From NCBI RefSeq assembly GCF_011397635.1, contig NC_064767.1:20014537-20078536 (forward strand): a DNA stretch of 64,000 bases. The letters run 5' to 3'. Both the position numbers and the translations under genes were made by a program. This DNA comes from Epinephelus fuscoguttatus. Taxonomy: Eukaryota > Chordata > Actinopteri > Perciformes > Serranidae. Under the pieces are notes generated by a model. It searched no databases. It saw nothing but the letters and a program-made list of their open reading frames with translations, and had not been told where the DNA came from. Shown one piece after another: positions 1-51,125 of this stretch (position 1 is the first letter of the stretch; each line of letters starts with the position of its first letter).

Positions 1-19177
<19,177 letters not shown>

Positions 19178-20160
19178 CTTTGACAGGTCAGACAAGATGA
19201 CTCAACAATAACTGCTTAAGAAGGAAAACATTCACGTTGAAAAGCTGTGGCATTTCTCATCATTTTATACATGGCAACAAAGTTATGGTATAGTTACACA
19301 CTGCCCCTTTTCTGGTGACACTGGACTTTACTTTAAAGCCAAATACAAAGCTTTGTTTATGTATGGTACTAGATAGGAGATACCCTCAGATCTTGGTACG
19401 GACAGCCAGTACAACTTAAATGTGTTTTTAGACTTTGTTTGGTCCACTTCTCAAAACATGAGGCTGGGCAGCTCGACTTGAGTGAGTCGTGGTCTCAGCT
19501 TTCGTTTCAGCCTCTTACCTTAGGTAGTAGTTTCATATTTTGACAGTAATTTAAAACAAACAAGCGCTCGGCAGCCTGCACATCACGAAGCAACAAAGCT
19601 ACAATTAGCTAGCTAACTAACCCTCACAAACCTAACCGTTATACTTTTAACATTGCGAAAACAATACATAGTTGCTCAACTATTAGTGGTAACGTTACAG
19701 TATTTTTTCCGACAGATATGTTTAACAGCTTACAACCTTAATGCGGACACATCATCCAGGACATAAAAAACAAGTCATCCTGAGCTAACTTAGCTTTGAT
19801 TGGCTACAAATCTAAACGTTAGCTATTATTCGCTAGCTCCGATTCTTGTAGATAGCGCTCACGTACTTCAGCCTGCTCGAGCTAGCCGTGCTGTGTCCGT
19901 TAAAACAAAGAGATACAACTTACAAGCATGCCCCTGTTTGTGTTAGACTTCTGAGTTAAAGCATTACATAATTATTTATTTATTTTCATACACTACTGTA
20001 TCTTCCCAGACCACATATCACTCCAAATGTTATCGTCCGGTTTACTTTCACTTCGTTGTTGCAGGCAGCTGCTTCACGTTGACGGCAGTGGTATATGGAC
20101 CAATCCGGACATTCTTCTTGAGAAAAGAGGCGGGATCATGAGTCGGTATCCTAGCAACTG
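19178..20160 (-). promoter_or_regulatory. parg 5' leader and promoter interval
   Basis: This stretch lies upstream of the parg ATG. On the minus strand possible non-coding leader exons end at donors near 19519 and 19925 (both CTTAC on the plus strand). The most promoter-like part is 20040-20150, with an ATTGG (CCAAT on plus) box near 20100 and a CCCGCCTC motif near 20130, where sequence becomes more GC-rich than the surroundings. Many GCTAAC/GTTAGC/GCTAGC motifs lie at 19600-19860. No TATA box is obvious. The start site is inferred, not seen. Confidence 0.4.
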
Positions 20161-21062
20161 AGCCAAAAAGGAGTTTACTGACGTGCAACTGTTAAGGAGG
20201 TATTGAAATTGATAGAAATACTGAAAAGACGAGAAAAATCACAAAGTAGCAATAAAATGTAAAGTGCCTGTCTTTATGAAATGTATTTTATAAATCAGTG
20301 GTAAAAAAAAAAATTAAATGTTTATAATGTACATTTATTATAATTTATTTAATGTTGTACTTCATTTTTTCAATTTTATTCACTGTAAACTTGTTTTGCT
20401 GATTTTTTTTTTTTTGCTATTTTATCATTTTATTTATTTTATGTTACTGTATTCCTTATCTCGCTGACTTTTTTAATCTGCGGTTATTTTCTCTACATTT
20501 GCCTGTAAGGTAAATATAGGGCAAAAATGTATTATATATTTTTTAACCTTTATTTTTTTAATTGATTAAATTACCATAGTCTTCCCTTTATTGCAGCCAT
20601 GTTACTAAATTGCACTGTTATGATATAAATGATAGATGAACAGATGAACTACTTTGTTTTGATATTGCTAATACTTGATGCTGATAATAAAAATTTATTT
20701 CTGATTTTAATATATACAGGTCGATAGTTTCCCAACACTTGCACCAATTTCAAATGTGTGCACAATAAAACAAAATATAAACAGTTTATTTATGACAAAG
20801 TTTATTAAAATATATTCATGACATTCTTGATTTTTTTTGTCTAAAATTTGAACATAAGAGAGATTATTTGCAACACAAGAAATGTACTGTAAGCAATACT
20901 AGAAGTGCAAAAAACGATAGTATTGTGTGCCAGGTAAATGCTGATTATCAGTCTGCTATAGCATCAGCAGAGGAAGCTTTTGCATATTTTTGAGGGATGG
21001 TAACAGTCAATGGGACTGTAGATTCTGCATGAGGAAGGCAGACAATCTCTCTGCAGTGCTTC
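20161..21062. other. parg-myof intergenic region and myof 3' UTR
   Basis: Very AT-rich DNA between the parg 5' end and the myof stop codon. On the minus strand the myof 3' UTR probably runs from 21062 to about 20780. AATAAA signals read on that strand at 20801-20806 and 20785-20790. 20161-20780 shows only poly-A/T tracts. Confidence 0.6.
20785..20806 (-). terminator. myof polyadenylation signals
   Basis: TTTATT at 20801-20806 and at 20785-20790 on the plus strand reads as AATAAA on the minus strand, about 255-280 nt past the myof stop. I see no other gene end nearby. Which of the two is used cannot be told from sequence. Confidence 0.55.
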
Positions 21063-43362
<22,300 letters not shown>

Positions 43363-45382
43363 TTTTTTATAAAGTCCAAATTTAATCAAAGAAAAGAGTC
43401 ATATTCCGCTGAGAGAGAGGGAGTCCTCACAGAGGGAACTGAAACGCACAGATGTGCACAAGAGAGGAGTGGATACCGGGGAGGGCAGCCTCACTCGTGA
43501 GTCAGAGGCATTACACACGCAGGGCCAGCCAGCCTGGGTGACGAAGGTTAATGGGCGAGAAAAACATAAGTGAGCTGGGACGTACATCCTGTTGTTCCCC
43601 ATATCTGTTCAAAAGGCTTCATAATTAAAACTCAGTATTGCTTGGCATGTGCAGAGAATGAGTTAATGCGTTCACCATCCAGGGGAACCAACGGAGACGG
43701 TCCGGTCTTCTTGTCTTGTGCTGCAGTGCCCCCCAGTGGCGCTGTAAGTAATGCATCCGTCCTATGCATTCAGAGATGATTAAGTAATTGTAAAACATGC
43801 TAAGTTAGCTTCTTGCAGTTTTGTTTTCAATTAAGCAATATAGCTCCATACTTTGATAAGATATAAACACAACCAAAACACACATGTAATTAAATAACAA
43901 AATAACGCCGTTTCAGAGACAATATTAATATTATTTCCAATTTCTTACCAAAGAACTGCTCAGGCTGCAAGGAAGTTTTAAGCTAGCTAAACTAACGTTA
44001 GCTATGCAGATTGATTGAGATTGAAACAGAGATGTTGGATGAAGTCAATATCTCTGATTGAAATGAAGAAACGTGTTGCCGCACCCCCTGGATAAAAAGC
44101 TATTTTACATTATTAGTTGTTTTTTACTTTAAAAGTATAAGTTCATTTTGCTGGTGATGTTATGCATTTTCACTAAAGTATAATTGATTAAAAGTAATAA
44201 AAAAAATAAAAAAAAAAAAAAAAAGTTTTACGCTAATGTTCTGGATGGCGGACTTCTGGCGGCGGTACTGAAGCAGGGGCACGTTCAAGCTCAAAACGGT
44301 GTGCAACGTTTTGTTACGGTTTCCGGATTGAACGACGTGTGACCTTGCAACGGGCTTTGAGGTACATTTTCTCTGGTTTGATGGGCGTGTTAAATGAATT
44401 ACCCAATCAGCAGCTGCGTGTATATAAATAAATGTCTACTAGATCATTATGTATTGAACTTAAATCTTATGTTTGTCCGCCTTCTTCATACAACAGTATT
44501 GAACGCACTGATGTTTTCGAATTAATAAACGTTTTGCGACGTTTTGAACGCAACCCTGCGTTAACGTTCGTTGTCTTTTCTCCCTTGCAAGGTAACTTTA
44601 ATGCAAAATAAATATGTGTACGATACTTAAATAATTGGATTATTATTTTTATAACGTGGAAGAACATATTTCACTACAGTAGCAGTAACTTAGTAACTTT
44701 ATACTAATATTTTGTTAGCATTTTATGCTAGCAGTAACTATCATTTTATGCTAGCTTAGCGTAACTGTTTTTGTTCCAGCTAACAGGATAGTTACATAGA
44801 TAGCCAAACCATAACGTTATGTGGTGTTAACTTCTCTTTGTCGATGGTACTGGCTAACAAAACCGATTGCTCCTGATGTTATGGCTAATAAAACCGATTG
44901 CCCCCGATTGTGAAAATAAGGTTAGCTGCTGAATGAAAAATGTAAGCTAACCTAGCTAGCTACATATCAATCGTATGCTGTTGCCAAAACACCTCTAGAT
45001 CAACTTAGTAGATGTAGGTTTTGATTAGATTCAGAATATCACATGATCTTCATCTTCAGATATTAAAAAATTATAAACCATAGTTTTGAATCAGCACCTT
45101 AATGACAAGGTCGAGAGGTAAGAATTATTACAATTTTTTTGCTTTAACCTGCATTAGATTGTAAATCTAATTGGTAAATGTGTTTTTTTATGAATGTATA
45201 TATTCTGAATTGCTCTGAAAACTATTTTGGATCCAGTTTATTTTCCCATCGCTGCTTTTGCTGATGTCAACAACAGAGGGGAAATGAACCCATTCAGAGT
45301 GTTTATTTTTGAAATGACAAACATCTTTAAATGTATTATTTTAGTGTCAGTCCCTTATAATACTTGTTAGCAGGTGACTGAG
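43363..45382. promoter_or_regulatory. Divergent myof-cep55 intergenic interval
   Basis: The two start codons face away from each other across 2.0 kb, so both promoters should lie here. 43363-43600 probably holds the myof leader. About 44225-44380 is the most CpG-rich part (GGCGGACTTCTGGCGGCGG near 44245). About 44270-44580 contains repeated AACGTTTTG/CAAAACGTT words and a GGGCGTG box, which may be an old mobile element. GTTAGC/GCTAGC words are frequent at 43980-44000 and 44690-44970. A likely non-coding cep55 exon ends at 45117 (GAGAG|GTAAGA). Confidence 0.5.
44270..44580. repeat. Possible TIR-type repeat between myof and cep55
   Basis: The left segment (GGGGCACGTTCAAGCTCAAA, GCAACGTTTTGTTACGG) and the right segment in reverse complement (GAACGTTAACGCAGGG, GTTCAAAACGTCGCAAAACG) share GTTCAA, AAAACG and CAACGTTT blocks in inverted order. 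This vocabulary is familiar from teleost repeats near promoters. The similarity is patchy and the ends are not defined. Confidence 0.35.
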
Positions 45383-48300
45383 ATGGCCTCCTTTAAATGT
45401 AAAGGTTTCCTCAGGAGAAGGTCCAGTTCAGAGCTCGTCCGCTGTCTGAGGAAGCAGAATGCCTTACTGAAGATCCTGGTTCAGTTTTCTCGTCAACACT
45501 CAGAAGATAATAAGCTACTTGAGGTAAACTCAGTCACTACTCAGTACTCTGTGTCTGTGGTATTTACCAAGCATAAGTCAACTAGACAAGGTTACCCACA
45601 CTGTCCTGTTAAATGATGTTGCCAGTGAGAGGTGTGTTTTTTATGCAGGATGTTGATTTACAGTAGCTGAGCATTAAAGAAAGAGCTTATGTCTCATTGT
45701 CTTTTGCAGAGATTCCTCACTGTTGGAACAGCTTTACTGGAAAAGTGTCAGCAGCTCATGGCCAACGCCAATAAGACTGATGTGCTGTCAGAGCAGCTAA
45801 GTGAGAAAGAAGGAAATGAGATGGACGCAGTGAGTATGAGGAGAGAGAGCACCATGTCCAGTTACTCCAGAGAGATTGAAGAAATGAAGAACGAGTATGT
45901 GCGCCTCTCAACTAGGTGTCAGTATTTAGAGAACAACGTTGCACAGAAAAAGGTATAGCATGGCTTAATTTTAATTTAAGTGAGCGTAGTGCTGAGGGAA
46001 AGTAAAACAAACTGTATGCCTTTATAAGCAGGAGACCTTCCTTTTGATACTGATACATAACACAGTGTGTGTTAAAGGTTCATTTATTGTTGTAGTCCCT
46101 TGAAGCTACACAAGAAAAACAAAAACTTAACATAACAGCGGTGTAGTCCCGTAGTCCTTTTTTTTTGTAATTCTCTTTTTATTGTTTTTTTTTTTTTTTA
46201 GTACAAACAGTAAGATCACTCAGGATACAAGATGTACCATACAAGTGAAAAAGCTCAAAACAACAAAAAAGACGAAACTGAAACAGACCCTACCAGTAAA
46301 AGTAAATAAAAAAAAATTGCATGAATAAGTAAGTAAATAAAAAAATAAATAAATAAATAAATTAAAAAAGGGAAAGAAGTCATAGGGTAAGCAGTATCAT
46401 CATCAAAAATCTGCATACAACGTCATTACAAATCCCAGTGCATATCACATTTTCCTTATAAAGCCTCGCTATTCACATCACATCTCATTCACAAGCTGCA
46501 CAAATCCACATGGTCAGACATAATCTCAAAGAACCAGGCCGTCCCAGGAAGGAAATAAGGCACCAAAAGAGCAAGAGAAAGAGTATTACCTTATTGTCAA
46601 TCAGTTAATCATTCAATATCATGTTTAAGTAAGGGCCCCATATTTTAAAGAATACCTCCAGTTTGTTGTTCAGTTTAAAAATTAGTTGTTCATAGTTTGC
46701 CATTTTAGTCATTGCTCCACACTATTCATTAAAAGGGATGGCATTTTTTTGTTTTCCAGTGCTTAAGCACTATCCTACAGCCAGTGATAAGTGCTAATCT
46801 ACACAAATGTTATTTTTTATACTAAAATCGTCTGTTGCATTTCATGATATTTAGCACCTCCGATGAAACACCAGTGTTAGATGTTTAACATTAAATACTG
46901 ATGTTCTGCCCAGCCTTAGGTGCAGAATGTTAGCACATAATAGACCATTTTCACAGCATAGATTTGACTTGTCACATAGGAGAAAAGCACAGGTGTCACT
47001 AGTAACATCAACAATGGGTCTGTTTAATCCAAGTGACAGTGTGATAGTGAGCCACTATGCACAATGCCAGGACCCTGAAACCAATACAAAGAAATGGAAT
47101 TCAGCCATCCTTTACTTTACTACTTGGAGGGCTTTTCCTTCCTGTGACATGTCAAAATGTCTTCTGTCAGAAGGGCCCATGGTTGCGTTGCTGCTGAGAG
47201 AAGCCCCTCTTGTCAGTTTCACACCACTAGATGGCAGCAGTTGTTTTTAGGTGTCAGTCTCACATGTAGAGAGGAGGGGTACTGTTCTCCATAAAAACAC
47301 ATTTCCTCATACAGAGCATACCAACAGTGACATTCTGGATATTGTAGAGGTCATAACACTTGAGAATTTGATGCTCTAAGTTCCACTGTGCTAATGTTTT
47401 GGGCCTTGTTGTGACAGAATGCAGTGTCTTATTTAAGCAGTTGGGAGAGTTAGGTAAGATCATTCACATATGTGTAAGGCTGTACTGTATTTTCCTGTTA
47501 TCAAATAGGACTCCACTACAGATGAATGGGCCTCACCCAACACCACAGTTGATCTCCAAAACTGCCTCCGTGATGTAAGTGCAGTTTTGTTGCCACACAT
47601 CTGGAAAAAGTCTCGTGTGTTTGTATTTTTCAGTTATAGCTAATCCACGTTTCTGAATTTTTTGGTTACTTTTGACTCTTGCCTTTTTGTGCATTTGTTC
47701 TCAGTGAGAATGTGTGCCTGTGTACAGTATGCATGTCTTACTGAGTGTTTTTGCTTTGGAGCCATTTCCCTGGCACAACTCTCTTTCTGTCTCTCTCTGT
47801 TATGTGCTTCTCATTCTTTTATTGAATCCCCCCGAGGCCTTGGAGAAGAACAAGCAGTGGCTGGAATATGACCAGCAGAGAGAGGCCTATGTAAGGGCAA
47901 TTCTGGCCAGAATGTTATGGCTGGAGAAGCAGCTGAACGAAGCAAATCAGGCCCGCTCACAGCAGCACAATGAGGACCATTCAGATGGTGAGCCAGAGGG
48001 ACAGTGGGCAGTGGGCACTCACCACTGGGGCAGCAAGGGGCAACAGACTGTCACAACAAGGTTTTTAAGATATCAAGATTGCTCTGGAGTAGCCCACTAT
48101 TACAAAAACTGCAGCCTGCGGTACATTGTCAAAATCATGTATTTTATTACTACATGGTGCATGCATAAGGCCGTATCTGACATCCTGGATTGCGCTTTTT
48201 AGTAATTTTCTCTCATTCTTAACTTTTTATTTACAACTTGTGCTTCTCTCAATACAGAGAAGGAGCAGATGAGGCAGATGCAGAGGTATTATGAAAGTGT

Positions 48301-50059
48301 GTTACAGAGGGCCAAAGACCAGCTGGATGTGCTCAGGAAGGAGCTCGACGTGGCCCAGCATAACTTGATAATGACCCAAAGTTGGTATGAATGCTGCTTA
48401 AAAAATAATAATATTGGGGCGTCGGTGTCTTCGTGGTAGAGCAGGCGCCCCATGTACAAGGCTGTTGCCACAGCAGCCCGGGCTCAAATCCAGCCTGTGG
48501 CCCCTTGCTGCATGTCATCCCCCCTCTCTCTCCCCCTTTCACACTTACCTGTCTTGTCCATTAAAGGCAAAATGGCCAATAATAATAATAATAATAAAAA
48601 TAATAATATTGTGCTGCTGAAAGTTGAAGAAGATGAGAATTGGTAGTCAACATGACAGACTGTTTGATCTGTAGGTGCAAGGAAAGGGAGAGTGAGGTGG
48701 ATGAGCTCAAGCAACAGCTGCAGACTGAAAATATGAACAGAGAAAGTGCACGGGAAGATCATCATTACTCTGAGGATGAAGAGCACTGGCTGACTGCTGT
48801 GACTGAAGACCTTCAGTACAGACTGGATGAGGAGGAGCGTGAGTCAGCTAGCTCTGAGCTGCAGGTATGTTTTCATTGAACTGTTCATTCAGTAAGTACT
48901 TTGGAAAAATAAAAAATATACCTTCATCATTTGAGGGGAGGAAGCAACCAAATACATAAACAAAAATCTCTCTTCTCAGTCCACTCCCTTTGAAAAGTTT
49001 CTGTTAGATCGTCACCGTGCTGACCAGGAAAGGATTGCAGACCTAGAGCGACAGGTATGAAAGTATCATCCATCTCAGTTTTGGTCCTCTGTCCCATTTA
49101 CTTAAATACATTCTACTGTACTTACATTCTACTGTAAGTATTTCCTAGTAATCAGGGAATGTTAATCCATCCGCTCTCACACCTGTGTTGATCATTTTGT
49201 CCTTTGTGAATCTAGGCCTCACTCATCCAAAGGAGTGGGCTTGTCATACTGTCTTACCTCATTGCTTTCCCTCTGAAGGGAAAGTATCTGTCCTCACATA
49301 AGCAAAGGACATCATTCTTTGTATCTGTAAGTTATAATTCCCACAGCTATAATATATTCTTCATTGTATTGCAAACTTTTTCATTTTTAGATCAAGATTT
49401 CTTCGCAAGATCTGGAGGATGAGAAACAGGACTGTTTGTATTTACAGAAGCAAATGGTCAGGATTCTGAAGACGCTAAAACCTAAAGACCATGTGACGAA
49501 GCAGTCGAAGGTTGGCATGAATAGTGCAAAGGGCTTGACTAGTAATTAATATGTCACAACTTTATCAGTGAAGAGCCTTAAAGCCACACTAATGTATATT
49601 CTTTTGGGCTGGAACAGGGGTGACACCAAAACAATCATCCAAAACAAACTAAAATGCTCTGTAGCAGTTAGAGTTAGATGATAATTTTCTGTGGCTATGT
49701 CACTATGAATGACTCTTGACATTACTCATAGTAATTTAATCTGTTGATATTAAACATTTTCAGTAGTCCAGCTTTAAGTGTTGGTCAAATAATAGCACTC
49801 CTTGAAAAGCTGATTTAATCACCCAGTCTTAGCTGTCATAAGTAATCAATGATTCCATTTATTTTAGAGAGACTGGCAGGATTGCACCTCGTGTGAAGAG
49901 GCATACCCACCCTCCCTGCGCTCCAGAGATAGTCTTACATCCTCCACTCACAGCAGCTCGCTGAATGAAAGCTTCCTGGAGTGTCCCGGCTGCCGGTCCC
50001 AGTATCCCGCCAGTCACCACAGAGAACTGATGACCCACCTTGAAGTCTGTCTGGACTAA
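45383..50059 (+). CDS. cep55: Centrosomal protein of 55 kDa, complete, nine coding exons
   Basis: CEP55 is a coiled-coil scaffold that recruits ALIX and TSG101/ESCRT to the midbody for abscission at the end of cell division. Exons: 45383-45523, 45710-45952, 47509-47574, 47837-47987, 48258-48384, 48675-48864, 48980-49054, 49391-49510 and 49868-50059 (1305 nt, 434 aa; human 464). Phases join without a stop. ALEKNKQWLEYDQQREAYV matches the human ESCRT/ALIX-binding segment and LNESFLECPGCRSQYPAS matches the human C-terminus; the N-terminal third is divergent. Most of the protein is heptad-rich coiled coil. The start is the first ATG after a TAGCAG acceptor at about 45370. It is divergent from myof, and ffar4 follows in the same direction, as in human. 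The fish gene is sometimes named cep55l. Confidence 0.92.
45953..47508. other. cep55 intron 2 with a 5'-truncated L1
   Basis: This 1.56-kb intron is largely L1-derived (46158-46840, separate entry). The rest, 46900-47508, is unremarkable. A 107-codon plus open frame at 46927-47250 has no family similarity. Confidence 0.6.
46158..46840 (-). mobile_element. L1-type LINE remnant: ORF2 C-terminus, 3' UTR and poly-A
   Basis: On the minus strand 46840 to 46605 encodes, with frame breaks and stops, the L1 ORF2 C-terminal text: VLKHWKTKK, then after a frameshift MTKMANYEQLIFKLNNKLEV and FFKIWGPYLNM, ending at a TGATTAAC stop near 46605. About 440 bp of 3' UTR follow and end in an A-rich tail (the plus-strand poly-T tracts at 46159-46199, with AATAAA read on the minus strand). 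It is 5'-truncated and dead. Confidence 0.85.
47837..47987 (+). CDS. cep55: cep55 exon 4: ESCRT/ALIX-binding region
   Basis: The exon encodes residues 151-201, beginning ALEKNKQWLEYDQQREAYVR and continuing through AILARMLWLEKQLNEANQ. In human the equivalent EABR (around residues 170-213) forms a parallel coiled coil that binds the Pro-rich peptides of ALIX and TSG101; the Y-D-Q-Q-R-E-x-Y core is retained. The acceptor CCCGAG|GCC has a poor pyrimidine tract, but the phase (0) and match are clear. Confidence 0.92.
48416..48595 (+). mobile_element. tRNA-derived SINE with perfect 15-bp target duplication (cep55 intron 5)
   Basis: The element starts GGGGCGTCGGTGTCTTCG, has an A-box-like GTGGTAGAGCAGG and a B-box-like GGCTCAAATCC, and ends in an (AAT)n tail. 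AAAAATAATAATATT at 48401-48415 is repeated exactly at 48596-48610. The element fills most of the 290-bp intron and begins 31 nt after the exon 5 donor at 48385. It is the same family as 37857-38040. Confidence 0.88.
49868..50059 (+). CDS. cep55: cep55 exon 9: C-terminal zinc-binding motif and stop
   Basis: The last exon encodes 63 residues. The final part has C-x2-C (ECPGCRSQYP) then H and C residues (HHRELMTHLEVC), a UBZ/C2H2-like motif near the end that human CEP55 also has. An additional C-x2-C (DCTSCEEAYP) occurs at the exon start. The TAA stop is at 50057-50059, and an AATAAA at 50080-50085 may be the polyadenylation signal. Confidence 0.9.
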   Translation, partial: RDWQDCTSCEEAYPPSLRSRDSLTSSTHSSSLNESFLECPGCRSQYPASHHRELMTHLEVCLD

Positions 50060-50079
50060 CCAGGGGTACAAGTTATCTG

Positions 50080-50085
50080 AATAAA
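50080..50085 (+). terminator. cep55 polyadenylation signal candidate
   Basis: AATAAA occurs 20 bases after the stop codon, in CTGAATAAACTACAG. The resulting 3' UTR would be very short; another distal site cannot be excluded. Confidence 0.45.
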
Positions 50086-50199
50086 CTACAGTTGTGAGTT
50101 GCAGAGGTGCTTATGATTATTTTAAATTAACCCCCAAAGCTTTGGTTGGCTTTAAAGTTCTTCCTCACTCAATTTTTTAGCTGTGTTAGTGGTTCTGTA

Positions 50200-50710
50200 G
50201 ATATACAAGGTCCCTAAAGGATACTGCTAATGACTCATCCAGTGAAATATCTCAACATATATGAGATGTATTGACACAGCATTTGTTACAGACATTCATG
50301 GTCCCCACAGGATGAATCTTACTTTGCCTCTACCACAACCATGAAGTTCACAATTTTGATTTTGGGTCAAATATCTTGAGAATTATTGGATTGATTGCCT
50401 TGAAAATTAAATTCTACTGAATTTGGTGGTTCCTTGACTTTTCGTTTCACATAATTTCCAGCTCAAAATTTTATTGTGCCCAGTAATTTGGTTTATGACA
50501 TTATACCCGCAAAACCAATGACATTCCCATCAGCCTCAGCTGCACTTAGTGCTTACTGCTGATTAGCAAATGTTAACAAGCTAACAGGCTTAAACGGTGG
50601 TAATTATTTCCTGCTAAACAGCATGTTATCAACATGTGAACATAGTGATGTTTGCATTTAGCTCAAAGTGCTGCTGTGCCCACAGAGCTGCTAGTATGGC
50701 TGTAGACTAT
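50200..50710. repeat. High-copy teleost dispersed repeat
   Basis: Phrases such as GACATTCCCATCAGCCTCAG, AGCAAATGTTAACAAGCTAA, GCATTTAGCTCAAAGTGCTG and GAGCTGCTAGTATGGCTGTA are ones I recognise from many teleost intergenic sequences. The 50577-50705 part is similar to 1630-1750 of this window. No protein is encoded; the family name is not known to me. Confidence 0.55.
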
Positions 50711-50784
50711 ACCATTTTGTGAATCCTGGGATAGTGAAGGAATGACCTGCCCTACGCTCCATGTGATTGGCTACTACTTGTTTA

Positions 50785-51125
50785 AGTTTAAGTTTATTTA
50801 CTTTATTAATCCCCCTGAGGGGAAATTCAGTGTTTTCACTCTTGCTTCTCAATTACACACAGGTCTGAAAGACACACACATGCACAAACAGGACCTATAC
50901 ATGCACAAAGTAGAGGGATGTCAGAGTGGGGGGGCTGCCCTTTGGTCAGGTGTCCCGAGCGGTTTGGGGGGTTCGGTGCCTTGCTCAGGGGCGCCTCGGC
51001 AGTGCCCAGGAGGTGAACTGGCACTTCTCCAGCCACCAGTCCACACTCCATATTTTGGTCTGGACGGGGACTCAAACAGACGACCCTCTGGTTCCCAACC
51101 CAAGTCCCTATGGACTGAGCTACTG
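50785..51125 (-). mobile_element. tRNA-derived composite SINE, ffar4 upstream
   Basis: On the minus strand the head reads GGGCAGTAGCTCAGTCCATA with a B-box-like CTGTTTGAGTCCCCG, then a middle with GAGCAAGGCACCGAACCCCC and CAAACCGCTCGGGACACC, and a LINE-like tail AATTTCCCCTCAGGGGGATT followed by AATAAAG. This tRNA-head, conserved-centre, LINE-tail layout is typical of vertebrate SINEs such as the V-SINE group. It differs from the other three SINE copies here. Confidence 0.75.

Noticed and set aside
47714-48202. 162-codon plus-strand open frame
   Set aside because: It contains cep55 exon 4 but runs through its splice sites; the sequence after the GTGAGC donor at 47988 has no family match.
48433-48500. 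Functional tRNA gene suggested by A and B boxes
   Set aside because: The boxes belong to a SINE head; no cloverleaf with acceptor stem can be drawn, and the target duplication proves a retroposon. The same holds for 37857-38040, 51060-51125 and 59531-59600.
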